This document shows positions 52,544 to 60,395 of a stretch of DNA of 64,000 nt, one piece after another (positions within the stretch are counted from its first letter, which is position 1; the number at the start of each line of letters is the position of its first letter). Source of the stretch: JAOZMY01 sp964577975. Lineage in GTDB: Bacteria > Desulfobacterota > S145-22. The DNA lies in the NCBI GenBank assembly GCA_964577975.1, contig CAZOBB010000058.1, positions 1 to 64,000 on the forward strand, in the 5' to 3' direction. The position numbers and the translations under genes were made by a program. The notes under the pieces were generated by a model that was not told where the DNA came from, ran no database searches, and worked only from the letters and a program-made list of their open reading frames with translations.

Positions 52544-53844
52544 AGCGTCCGTTTACCTTCCACTTGAATGGGTTTCAGAATGGGAGAAAACGGCTGATCC
52601 AACACATTGAAAAGACTGTGTTTTTCCTCCGTCTTGAAGCGCGAAAGGATCTCACCCTCATACGAGAGGAAAATCACCTCGAGCGGAAAGTCATTCCCGA
52701 CAATACGGGAGAGATTGCGATGCGCACGTTGACAAATCCTAAAGAAGATATTTCCAGCCCCTTCCCTAATGAGAAGCTCCAGCCCTTCGGAAGGGATTTC
52801 ACACTCCTTCAGGGCACTCAGCAGTTCCTCAGACGCCTTTTCCACCAGCGCAATATGATAAACCGGCACCAAGGAGGTAATAAAGTTCTTCGGGCTCATC
52901 TTCATCTTTCCCGTCATGGACTTCAGAAGCTTCGAAAAATGACTTACGTAAAATACCTTTCCAAAGCCAAGTGCCTTCGCCTGTGTCAATGCGTATTCGA
53001 TGTGATCGGCAACGAGAACAAACGATTCAGGTGGCACGTCAGGAAAAATCTTTTTGGCAAACCGCTCACTCCTCGCTCCAGGAGTCAAAATGACTTCATT
53101 CACGCCGATCTCTTTGGCAATGGTCAGCGCTTGCGTTATCAAACGATGCCACGCCTCTTGGGTGGCTAAACGGCTTAAAGCGGGCGTTTCCTGGACAGCC
53201 ACGCCGCCCTCTATCCCTGCACGCTCCATGAGCGACTGACGCGCGAGCCTTTCTCCCTCGGGGACCTCTATGGTCACCGAAAGCTGACAGATACTCCCAA
53301 AATGCATGTACTTGGAAAGTTCAAGAAGATTTTCCCGGATCAAGTTCTGGGATTCCGGGAAAATGGCATCCCCCCCCACCGGGATAGGCAAACCAGGTTT
53401 CGCCACCTTTCCCACCCCAAAACCACCCCGGATCTCAAAAGAAAGGCTCCCGCTTTGGTAGCTGACGTTTTCTTCATAAGCGAGATGCACATGCACCTCG
53501 GGTGAATTGGGATCTGCCGCCACGGTCAACGCCTTCGCCGTCACCGTTCCCTCACCCTTTTCAAACCCCTTAATAGGAAACCAAAAACGCTTTCCACTCG
53601 GTAAGAGAAGAGAGACCGACTCCGGCGCGTCACCGGTTAAGAGACAGATAGCCGCCGCCTTCGCCGCCCCTGCCGCGCATGTTCCCGTCGTGTATCCAAG
53701 CCGATTCTTTCTTTCAATCCTCTGCCGCTCTGTTCGATAGCCATTCCCGCGGCCATTCTGGGCATTTCCCGTCATGCCCGCATTGCCACTCCGATTGAAA
53801 TTATAGTTTCTTCTACGTTTATTCTGTGACTTCAACGATGGCAC
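52540..53844 (-). CDS. cbiD: Cobalt-precorrin-5B C1-methyltransferase CbiD
   Basis: A 434-residue CbiD, diagnostic of the anaerobic (early cobalt insertion) cobalamin route. The hallmark GYTTGTCAAGAAKAAAI starts at residue 49, followed by GDAIFPESQNLIRENLLELS, GGVAVQETPALSRLATQEAW, and TPGARSERFAKKIF. Family members are usually 360-380 residues and begin close to this hallmark. The N-terminal 48 residues are Asn/Gly/Arg-rich and have no counterpart I recognise. The GTG at 53844 and ATG at 53775 both lack a good ribosome site, so the true start is uncertain. It heads the operon cbiD-cobQ-cobD-methyltransferase-CPBP. Confidence 0.9.
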   Translation of the reverse strand: MPSLKSQNKRRRNYNFNRSGNAGMTGNAQNGRGNGYRTERQRIERKNRLGYTTGTCAAGAAKAAAICLLTGDAPESVSLLLPSGKRFWFPIKGFEKGEGTVTAKALTVAADPNSPEVHVHLAYEENVSYQSGSLSFEIRGGFGVGKVAKPGLPIPVGGDAIFPESQNLIRENLLELSKYMHFGSICQLSVTIEVPEGERLARQSLMERAGIEGGVAVQETPALSRLATQEAWHRLITQALTIAKEIGVNEVILTPGARSERFAKKIFPDVPPESFVLVADHIEYALTQAKALGFGKVFYVSHFSKLLKSMTGKMKMSPKNFITSLVPVYHIALVEKASEELLSALKECEIPSEGLELLIREGAGNIFFRICQRAHRNLSRIVGNDFPLEVIFLSYEGEILSRFKTEEKHSLFNVLDQPFSPILKPIQVEGKRTL

Positions 53845-54050
53845 TCCCAGACGGCTATCTTTTACTTTTCAACACTTTTTCTGTCATGTAGGCAAAAATA
53901 ACGATTATAACTAAAAAAAGACGATGAATCCTCTGCTTACATTTTCCCCTTTTTTCTTTCCTCCCACTTTCCCAAAAACGAAAAAGCACCTGATCGTGAT
54001 TGCAAGGGTAGTTCCCTCTTACTAAAACTTCTCTTCAAAGTCAACCGTTT

Positions 54051-54473
54051 TCACCTTTCCCATAGATAATCAGCAACAAGCCTTTTGAATTGGGACGGAA
54101 TATTACGTGATTTGTTTTTCCTGTAATCATAAAAGACCTGCACAGATTTTCCCCGGCTAAAGACGATCTCCGGTTCCCCAACGCGCCGTATCTCGTAGGA
54201 AAACTCAAAGCTTTTGTTCCCCATCTTAGAAATCCACACAACCCCCTCTACCCGTTGTTCCTCCAGTTCAATGGGACGTAGATAGTCACAGGATACCCGC
54301 GCGAGAACAAAGGGGAAATCAGAGGGCGAGGAACTTCCCAAAACCCGCACGAAAAATTCCTTCCGGCCCTCTTCGTAATAGGTCAGATAGACCGCATTAT
54401 TCACATGGCCCATCGCGTCAAGGTCCTTAAACCTAAGAGGGATCTCGAACACAAACTTTTTCGTCCCGCTCAT
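54051..54473 (-). CDS. Hotdog-fold acyl-CoA thioesterase (4-hydroxybenzoyl-CoA/YbgC type)
   Basis: A 140-residue thioesterase. The active-site signature is IPLRFKDLDAMGHVNNAVYL (Asp-Met-Gly-His-Val-Asn), with TYYEEGRKEFF and CDYLRPIELEEQRVEGVVWI. Members hydrolyse acyl-CoA in the cytoplasm; chain preference is not readable. It probably acts in fatty-acid or aromatic acyl-CoA turnover. The ATG at 54473 follows GGGAGGAATC and overlaps the upstream transglutaminase-like stop (ATGA), so an upstream start at 54527 is not needed. Confidence 0.88.
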   Translation of the reverse strand: MSGTKKFVFEIPLRFKDLDAMGHVNNAVYLTYYEEGRKEFFVRVLGSSSPSDFPFVLARVSCDYLRPIELEEQRVEGVVWISKMGNKSFEFSYEIRRVGEPEIVFSRGKSVQVFYDYRKNKSRNIPSQFKRLVADYLWER

Positions 54474-55162
54474 GATTCCTCCCGCTCGATATATTTCACT
54501 CTGTACTCCCGGCTTGTCGCTCGCCATCGTTCCATCATCTCATCACCGTAAAGTTCATAAAATCCCTTCAAGACCTCCTCAAATGGAAAGTCGGCATAAT
54601 ACCCTCGTTGCCTTACATACTCCACATGAAGCCTCCCGTCTCTTGTGCGGGCATGGAACAATGCCGGGTTTTTCCCATCAAACTCCACGGGAATGAGTCC
54701 CAAACGTTCGCACATCCGCAGATCAAATGTTGGTGTCACCTTTACCCACTTTTCATGAAGGTAAAGCTCGTTGTAGCCATGAAAATAGAATACATCCGTC
54801 TCCATCATGGTGGCAAGTCCCGGAGGAACCAGACGGTTTCGAATGTCAGCAAGTCTCAAGCGGGCAGGGATTCCCGCCGCCCGAGCCAAGGCTGCCAAGA
54901 CTATCGCCTTTTGGACACAATATCCCTCCCCCCTCCGGAGAATCACTCCTGCCCGGTAATCTCCCCTCTCTTCGAAAGGCACATACGGATTATAATAAAT
55001 TTCATCCCGTACAAAATAGAAAAGGGCCTTTGCTCTTTCTTCCACGGGTGAAATTCCCCGTAAAAGCCTCTTTACCTGCGCCTGAATTACTGAACTGTCT
55101 GTTTCCAGGTAATAGGTAGGCATCAAATACCTTTTCATCCACTCTTCAGATGTCTCTTTCAT
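54470..55162 (-). CDS. Transglutaminase-like (cysteine peptidase fold) protein
   Basis: A 230-residue cytoplasmic-type protein with no signal peptide. It has the transglutaminase-like catalytic triad: C82 in RRGEGYCVQKAIVLAALARA, H128 in FYFHGYNELYLHEKWVKV and D147 in TPTFD. Bacterial members often act as peptidases or amidases rather than crosslinkers; the substrate is unknown. The helical N-terminus (RYLMPTYYLETDSSVI) is seen in homologues. Its stop overlaps the hotdog thioesterase start by 4 bases, so the pair is translationally coupled, but I do not know a pathway linking them. Confidence 0.82.
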   Translation of the reverse strand: MKETSEEWMKRYLMPTYYLETDSSVIQAQVKRLLRGISPVEERAKALFYFVRDEIYYNPYVPFEERGDYRAGVILRRGEGYCVQKAIVLAALARAAGIPARLRLADIRNRLVPPGLATMMETDVFYFHGYNELYLHEKWVKVTPTFDLRMCERLGLIPVEFDGKNPALFHARTRDGRLHVEYVRQRGYYADFPFEEVLKGFYELYGDEMMERWRATSREYRVKYIEREES

Positions 55163-55244
55163 TTCTTTGTACCTATCTCCCCGTCTGGCAAAAGTCTCTC
55201 ATAAGCGTTTTAGAGATTCAAGCATTACTTTCCTTTCCCCCCTC

Positions 55245-55274
55245 TTGACCCTTCTAAAATGATGATTATTTATT
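55245..55274 (+). promoter_or_regulatory. Candidate promoter of hsp20
   Basis: TTGACC (55245-55250), an 18-base spacer and TTTATT (55269-55274) lie 36 bases before the ATG. A sigma-32 reading (CTTGA at 55244-55248) is possible for -35, but no CCCCAT-like -10 follows, so I favour the housekeeping form. No CIRCE element was seen. Confidence 0.4.
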
Positions 55275-55309
55275 AAAGTGAAAAAAATAAGAAAAAGGGG
55301 GTGTGAAGA

Positions 55310-55753
55310 ATGAGTTGGCTTGTACCACTGAGAACATCGCGCGAAACGGAACGATCTCTATTCCCAACCCGTTTACTGGACACGTTATGGGAACCCTTAA
55401 GCTGGGGACTGGAACCACTCGTGGGAGAGATGGCTCCCGTGGATCTCAAAGAAACGGACGATGAATATATCTTGAAGGTAGAACTTCCTGGTCTCGAAAA
55501 AGATGATGTGCAGATCGCGTTGGAGCAGAATGTCTTGACCATCCGTGGGGAGAAAAAAGAAGAGGAAGCGAAGGAGAATGAGTCCTTCCATAAAAAAGAG
55601 ATCCGATATGGATGGTTCGAGCGGAGCTTCACCCTCCCTGGTGATATTAACGAAAAGAAGATCAATGCAAAGATGAAAAACGGTGTGCTGACTATCCATG
55701 TCCCCAAAAAGGAAACGGCCAAACCGAAAAGGATTCCCATCACGGTTCAGTAA
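55310..55753 (+). CDS. Small heat shock protein Hsp20 (alpha-crystallin domain)
   Basis: A 147-residue ATP-independent chaperone. The alpha-crystallin domain (about 40-140) contains VDLKETDDEYILKVELPGLE, DVQIALEQNVLTIRGEKKEE and the closing GVLTIHVPKKE (A-x-x-x-n-GVLTI motif). The C-terminal RIPITV is the I-x-I/V oligomerisation motif. Small heat shock proteins hold unfolding clients for later refolding. It has its own promoter region and a strong terminator, so it is a single-gene unit. GGGGGTG lies upstream of the ATG at 55310. Confidence 0.94.
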   Translation: MSWLVPLRTSRETERSLFPTRLLDTLWEPLSWGLEPLVGEMAPVDLKETDDEYILKVELPGLEKDDVQIALEQNVLTIRGEKKEEEAKENESFHKKEIRYGWFERSFTLPGDINEKKINAKMKNGVLTIHVPKKETAKPKRIPITVQ

Positions 55754-55771
55754 ACGCCACCTTGATCCAAC

Positions 55772-55800
55772 AAAAACCGCCCTGCCAGGGCGGTTTTTTT
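55772..55800 (+). terminator. Rho-independent terminator of hsp20
   Basis: CCGCCCT (55777-55783) pairs with AGGGCGG (55787-55793) around GCC, followed by TTTTTTT. AAAAA precedes the left arm, so it could also act in reverse, though no minus-strand gene ends here. Confidence 0.92.
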
Positions 55801-55880
55801 ATGATCCTTTCTCGCATTCCCCACCGTTGAATATTCCCCCCCATCTATGATACATATCTTCGAAAAGGAGAAACAATGCG

Positions 55881-56699
55881 ATGAAGTTTTCAGGCATAGA
55901 GAAGATCGGTTTTATCGGGGCGGGAAAAATGGCGGAAGGCATCATCAAAGGCCTCATCGAAAGCGATCTCATCAAGGCGGAGGAGATCATCGCAGCAGAC
56001 ATCGACGCGGAGCGTCTTCAAACTCTTCACAAAAAGCTTGGAATTCTCACCATGCCCAATAGGGAACTTGCCCAAACGTGTCATCTCCTTTTCCTTTCCA
56101 TCAAACCTCAGCAAGCCGATGCCGTTTTCCAAGAACTCGAAGACATCTCCTTCGAGGATAAACTTGTCCTTTCCATCATGGCTGGCGTTCCCACCCACCG
56201 AATTGAAAACGGTTTGGGGAAAGCCGTCCATGTCATTCGCATCATGCCAAACATTGCCGCTACGGTTCAAGCGGCGGCTTCCGCATTCTGTCTAGGGAAA
56301 TGGGCGACCCAAAAGGATGCAACACTCGCCCGGACGATACTTGAAACCTTTGGCACGGCAGAACAGATCGACGAGTCCCTCCTGGATGCCGTCACCGGAC
56401 TCAGCGGTAGCGGTCCCGCCTATGTCTTTTCCTTTATCGAAGCCCTCGCGGATGGGGGAGTTCTCATGGGTCTTTCGAGGAAAACCGCCCTCAACCTAGC
56501 CATCCAAACGGTTTACGGTGCCGCTAAACTCATTTTGGAAACGGGAGATCACCCCGCCCTTCTCAAGGAAAAGGTCACCTCCCCCGGTGGCACCACCATT
56601 CACGGTCTTGCCAAGATGGAAGAAGCCGGCTTCCGAAATGCGCTGATTCAAGGAGTCAAACGAGCGACCGAACGTTCCCAAGAGTTGGGAAAAGAGTAA
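55881..56699 (+). CDS. proC: Pyrroline-5-carboxylate reductase ProC
   Basis: A 272-residue enzyme that reduces 1-pyrroline-5-carboxylate to proline with NAD(P)H. The nucleotide-binding loop is KIGFIGAGKMAEGIIKGLIE; the C-terminal signature is TGLSGSGPAYVFSFIEALAD followed by GVLMGLSRKTALNLAIQTVY and SPGGTTIHGLAKMEEAGFRN. Length is standard. The ATG at 55881 follows AAAAGGAG ten bases earlier; an out-of-frame ATG at 55876 lies closer. It is monocistronic between terminators. TTGAAT-17-ATACAT (55827-55855) is a weak promoter candidate. Confidence 0.95.
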   Translation: MKFSGIEKIGFIGAGKMAEGIIKGLIESDLIKAEEIIAADIDAERLQTLHKKLGILTMPNRELAQTCHLLFLSIKPQQADAVFQELEDISFEDKLVLSIMAGVPTHRIENGLGKAVHVIRIMPNIAATVQAAASAFCLGKWATQKDATLARTILETFGTAEQIDESLLDAVTGLSGSGPAYVFSFIEALADGGVLMGLSRKTALNLAIQTVYGAAKLILETGDHPALLKEKVTSPGGTTIHGLAKMEEAGFRNALIQGVKRATERSQELGKE

Positions 56700-56723
56700 A
56701 GGCAACACGCCTTCCCGATAAAA

Positions 56724-56753
56724 AAAGGGCCCGCACTTACATGCGGGCCCTTT
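56724..56753. terminator. Bidirectional terminator between proC and the MtrB/PioB-family gene
   Basis: AAAGGGCCCGCA (56724-56735) pairs with TGCGGGCCCTTT (56742-56753) over a 6-base loop, 12 perfect base pairs. A-rich and T-rich flanks on both sides allow termination of proC (+) and the conduit operon (-). It marks the end of the conduit transcript 19 bases after the barrel's final stop. Confidence 0.9.
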
Positions 56754-56772
56754 CCCCATACAGGCGTTTCCA

Positions 56773-58956
56773 CTAAAAGGTGTAATTCAACCCCACGTTG
56801 AAGATCCAGAGTTCTCCATCGGCGTCATAAAGATAGGGTTCGTCATCGGTGTATTTCCGATACGTTACCACACCCGCCAACTCAAGGGCCTTGTAGAGTT
56901 TCACGTTACACCCCAAGGAACACTCAAACCGGCTTTGATCCAGATCCGAATAATCCTCGAAACCGGTATAATCCGTCGTATAGGCGACACTCCAAACGGG
57001 AGACGGATCATTCCACGTCGTGAATCCCGCCGGCGGTCCCGAGAAATGGAGGGAATCAAAATCCGCTTTTGACTTCGTGTAAGAGGCATCAAGATTCACA
57101 CTTATCCGCTTGGTAGGCGTAAAGACCGCCGAGGCGTACAGGACATGATTGCGGATATCATAATCGGTATCGTCGCTCATGGAGCCAACCTGGCTCACCA
57201 TACCCTGCCCGCCTCACCCGGCGAAGAGATCGGTACAGACGTAACTCCCATACCGATCATACTCGTAGTTGTACCCAACGGAAAAGCTCAACTTTTTCAT
57301 CGGCATGAACCAGAAATTGATCCCCGCCATATACCGATCGGCATCCCAGTTCGTGTGGTCGTTATTCTGATGCTGATACTGGAACAACCCATTGATCGAG
57401 ATCGTCGTCTTCGGCATGTAGGTTGCCGACAATTTGATCTCATGGGAATCTTCCGGCTGGTTCGAACGATCGTTCATCCGATAGTCCGCGTCGAAAACTT
57501 TGTAATACGGCGTGGTCCCCACACCCAGATCCTGAACCTCTTGACAACTTCCATTTGCATTGCCAAACGGATCGCTCAAATGTTTGTAGGTATACGCCAC
57601 CCGATATTTCCAGTGGGCGTTCGGCCGACCATTGACCGCCGCCTTGAAGGTATGGGTCTTTGTTTCCGTTTCACCACTGTTGGTCACGGCCAAATTGTCC
57701 CGATCAATGTCGTCGAACTCGTAGCCTAGCCGGATGGTGGTGCACCGATTCAACCGGTAGGCGGCATCCAAGTTGACAGTATACTCGTCGCGATCGATCG
57801 CGGATTCTCTCACGAAATCGAAGTCATCCGTCGCGTGATACGCGGGATCCATTGGAGCAAAGTGCTCATTCACCGTAATCTTCGCATCGTCACTGTTGAT
57901 ATCGATATAGCGGAAGCGACCCGACAACGTCAGCTTGCGCCTCATGAAATCTTTCGTAACGCGGAGATTGTACACATGTTGATCCACATCCAGATTGTTG
58001 TAGTCGTCTTCCATCGTCGTACACACAAACGAGCCATAGACGGTCGTATCTCCAGGCAGATCCGCTCGTGCCTTGACGACATGCGTGTCCTTTTTGGAAT
58101 CGGGAATCAGGTTTCGAATATCGTCCGCATTTACGATATTCAAACGCCCTTCAAAAACCGTCGTGTGCGACCCTGCGACGACAGGATCGTAATGGATCAT
58201 CTGTGTCGAGGCGTTGTTGTCGAATTTCCGGTGGGTATAGTTGTAATCCACCGTCACCATCCCAACCTTCAAGGTCGCACCACCGGAAAGGTCGTTGGTG
58301 GCTTGATCAATCCGGTTTCCGTAACCCACCACGTGACAGGGGGTACACTTTCCCGTCATCACGGTCCCCTGTTTCCAACCGTGGCGAATCTCGTTTCGCC
58401 ACCCCGCGTGGAAGGTCAGAGCCGGGAAGGACGGCACCGTTACTTTGGCATTCATTCGGGTCAACTGCCGGTAGATCTGATAGTTCTTTCCCGGCTGTTG
58501 ATCCGTATATTGCCATTTCTGGGCCCCTTCCAATTCCCCCTCGCTGGAAAAGATGGGATTCACAACCATCTGCCCATGTAGCTCGTCCCAGAAAAGGGGA
58601 TCGTGACGGGTCCTGTGAACGAACTTGTTGTAGTCCATCTTGAATCGGAAGACCCGGTTGATATCCAGGTTCACGTTACCCGCATTATCATCTTGCGTGG
58701 TATAACGGGCATTCAAGTCAACAAAACTCTTGCCAAACGATCCCGTATACCCGAATAATCCCGTCGGGCTTCCTCCGGTATCGTCATACTCGGCCACATT
58801 TGTCTTATTATCATCCGTGCTGGTCGTGTAATATCCAGCGCCCACTTTCAGCCGGTAGGCCTTCTCCGCCTTCTTTTCCTCGGCGAAGGCCGCTCCCAGG
58901 GAAGTGACGCAGATAAATACAGCGGCAACCAGCAGGATCAGGGTTGAACGTCTCAT
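56773..58956 (-). CDS. MtrB/PioB-family outer-membrane beta-barrel with in-frame UGA (candidate selenoprotein) and an embedded CXXCH
   Basis: Read through TGA 57214-57216, this is a 727-residue outer-membrane protein: signal peptide (MRRSTLILLVAAVFICVTSL then GAAFA), then about 26 amphipathic strands and a C-terminus FNVGLNYTF, the terminal Phe expected of barrels. MtrB/PioB proteins form the pore that holds a decaheme cytochrome across the outer membrane; such a cytochrome is encoded 75 bases upstream. Residue 581 is the UGA: before it lies SYVCTDLFAG, after it GGQGMVSQVG. Stopping at the UGA would leave a 580-residue barrel with no proper end. Residues 204-208 (KCTPCHV) form a haem-binding CXXCH, rare in this family. 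A GAAGGAGGAGAC precedes ATG 58956. Confidence 0.82.
57179..57216 (-). promoter_or_regulatory. In-frame UGA with downstream SECIS-like hairpin
   Basis: TGA occupies 57216-57214. On the minus strand, AUG (57201-57199), a UG bulge beginning 57198-57197, GAGCC (57196-57192), loop AGGUU, GGCUC (57186-57182) and CAU (57181 C pairs within the stem) fold to a stem of about eight pairs. The apical loop begins 22 bases after the UGA and includes GGU. Known bacterial SECIS hairpins lie just after the UGA, have a bulged U and a G/GU-rich loop at about this distance. It matches in form; function is untested. Confidence 0.5.
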
Positions 58957-59031
58957 GAGTCTCCTCCTTCTCGCTGATGATTGTTTTCTCATTTCAAATG
59001 ATTTGGACACGATTTTCCTCCGCTTGCGTAT

Positions 59032-60018
59032 TTACCGCGTTAAAGCCTTTCCCTGTCCCGGCACCGACAACGATGGCAGGTCGGATCCGTGGATCTGACT
59101 ATGACACTGTGTGCACCGTGTTCCCATCGCCATCTGCGAGCTGTGGGGATTTGGCGAAATCCTGTTTCCTCCATTGGGAGAATAGAATGTCGCATGAAAA
59201 TGGAGATGGTGGCACTGTAGGCACAGGAACGGTTCGTTCTGTTTCAGCAGGTTGTCCGCCACCGTTCCATGCGGATCATGGCAGATCGTACAGTCTTCCA
59301 TCACTGGTGCGTGTTCATAGGTAAACGGTCCCTGCTTGTCCGCATGGCACTTCCAGCAGAGATCGTTGATTCGCTCATCCGTTTTGAGATTGTGTAAACT
59401 GCTGCCATGATTCTCATGACAATCCGAGCACTTCATCTTCCCTTCCCGTACCGGATGGTGAGAAGGATAGCTCTCCTTCGCCCTGATGTCGGCATGACAC
59501 TGGTAACACAGTTCCGGCTCCGCCATCTTTAATGTCCCTTTGGCGGGATCCTGGTGGATCTTGTGACAATCGACACAGGTCACATCGTTGAGGGCATGCT
59601 CGTTACCGCGCCAATCCATCGTGGCACCGTCCGTATGGCACTGCAAACAAATCGCTGACGCTTCGCCCGGAGTGATACCTCCTTCCTCCCCAACGTTGGT
59701 AAAACGGATAATCTTTGAGGTATCCCCGTCGTTTTCGATATGGACGCTACCCGGGCCATGGCAAGACTCGCATCCCGCCTTCCCCTTCACTTCATAGTCG
59801 GCAACTCTACCATGAATGGTTCCCTTGAAAGCTTTCACCAGGTCTTCATGGCAGTCTGCGCACGCGTCCGTTCCCTCGTACGTTGCTCCCTTGATTGCCA
59901 CAGGCATCTTAATCATCGCCTTGCTTTTCCCCTTGGTTGAGGCGCAAGTCCCCATGACCATCGCCACCGAAATCATCAGGGCGAGCATCATCAGGGTATG
60001 AATTACGCTTCGCTTCAT
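59032..60018 (-). CDS. Decaheme c-type cytochrome (DmsE/MtrA class)
   Basis: A 328-residue exported multiheme cytochrome with ten CXXCH sites at residues 53, 83, 124, 148, 171, 197, 221, 243, 266 and 302 (first Cys), for example ACADCHEDL, GCESCHGPG, CYQCHADI and CTICHDPHG. Ten hemes and this length match DmsE/MtrA/PioA-class proteins that plug an MtrB-type barrel and carry electrons through the outer membrane. The N-terminal signal has ALMISVAMVMGTC; the Cys at 25 may be a non-canonical lipid site. ATG 60018 follows GAAGGAGGAACTAA. It and the barrel gene form one operon; no outer-surface MtrC-like cytochrome is encoded here. Confidence 0.93.
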   Translation of the reverse strand: MKRSVIHTLMMLALMISVAMVMGTCASTKGKSKAMIKMPVAIKGATYEGTDACADCHEDLVKAFKGTIHGRVADYEVKGKAGCESCHGPGSVHIENDGDTSKIIRFTNVGEEGGITPGEASAICLQCHTDGATMDWRGNEHALNDVTCVDCHKIHQDPAKGTLKMAEPELCYQCHADIRAKESYPSHHPVREGKMKCSDCHENHGSSLHNLKTDERINDLCWKCHADKQGPFTYEHAPVMEDCTICHDPHGTVADNLLKQNEPFLCLQCHHLHFHATFYSPNGGNRISPNPHSSQMAMGTRCTQCHSQIHGSDLPSLSVPGQGKALTR

Positions 60019-60044
60019 TTAGTTCCTCCTTCGTTTCGCAATGA

Positions 60045-60104
60045 CTAATACCTACTTCCAATCCTGCAGCAACAATTCAAACTTATTCTCCAACCACGAA
60101 TCAA
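60045..60104 (-). CDS. Possible 19-residue leader peptide with three consecutive cysteines
   Basis: TTG at 60104-60102 opens a 19-codon frame (MIRGWRISLNCCCRIGSRY) ending TAG 60047-60045, 26 bases before the cytochrome ATG. AAAGGAGG and GAGAGGGG lie just upstream. The three adjacent Cys codons before a gene needing twenty heme cysteines suggest a possible cysteine-sensing attenuator, but such a short frame can arise by chance. Confidence 0.25.
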   Translation of the reverse strand: MIRGWRISLNCCCRIGSRY

Positions 60105-60228
60105 TAATCCCCTCTCTTCACCTCCTTTCTTCTTGTTCGATGTTCCCGCCATTTATGTTTTATTGACTTTCCCATAAAGGGCAGGATGTAAAAAATGTCA
60201 AAAATCGCCCATCGTCGATTTGCTATTT

Positions 60229-60256
60229 ATTATAGTAAAACTTTTCACAAATGCAA
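60229..60256 (-). promoter_or_regulatory. Sigma-70 promoter of the electron-conduit operon
   Basis: On the minus strand TTGCAT (60256-60251), a 16-base spacer and a perfect TATAAT (60234-60229). Transcription would start near 60222, giving a leader of about 200 bases before the cytochrome ATG, long enough to hold regulatory structure or a leader peptide. Confidence 0.65.
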
Positions 60257-60352
60257 GTGTTTCCATTAATTTTTCCGATAAAAATATTGGAATGCGATTA
60301 TTTATCTCTATATCATAATCATTATTATTAAAATTCTTTTTGGCCAAAGGGC

Positions 60353-60395
60353 TTGACAAAATTCCCTTTCTATAATAAAGGGGAAACCCTATAAT
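60353..60395 (+). promoter_or_regulatory. Promoter region of rpsT (spacing irregular)
   Basis: A perfect TTGACA (60353-60358) and two TATAAT boxes (60371-60376, 60390-60395) precede rpsT, but the spacers are 12 and 31 bases, neither normal. A near-perfect inverted repeat TTCCCTTT/AAAGGGGAA (60362-60385) surrounds the first TATAAT. The true start is unclear. Confidence 0.35.

Noticed and set aside
53845..54050. Cobalamin riboswitch before cbiD
   Set aside because: I found no B12-box-like GCCACTG sequence on the minus strand in this gap; only a TATAAT-like box (53904-53909) is present.
56773..59010. Two separate genes, or a frameshift, in the MtrB/PioB barrel
   Set aside because: The TGA at 57214 and the downstream Met at 57201 are 15 bases apart, so both parts share one frame; no insertion or deletion is needed. 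The downstream part has no promoter or ribosome site and ends with the barrel's terminal Phe.
60353..60376. TTGACA and TATAAT as a normal rpsT promoter
   Set aside because: They are only 12 bases apart, too close for a sigma-70 promoter; reported only as a low-confidence region.
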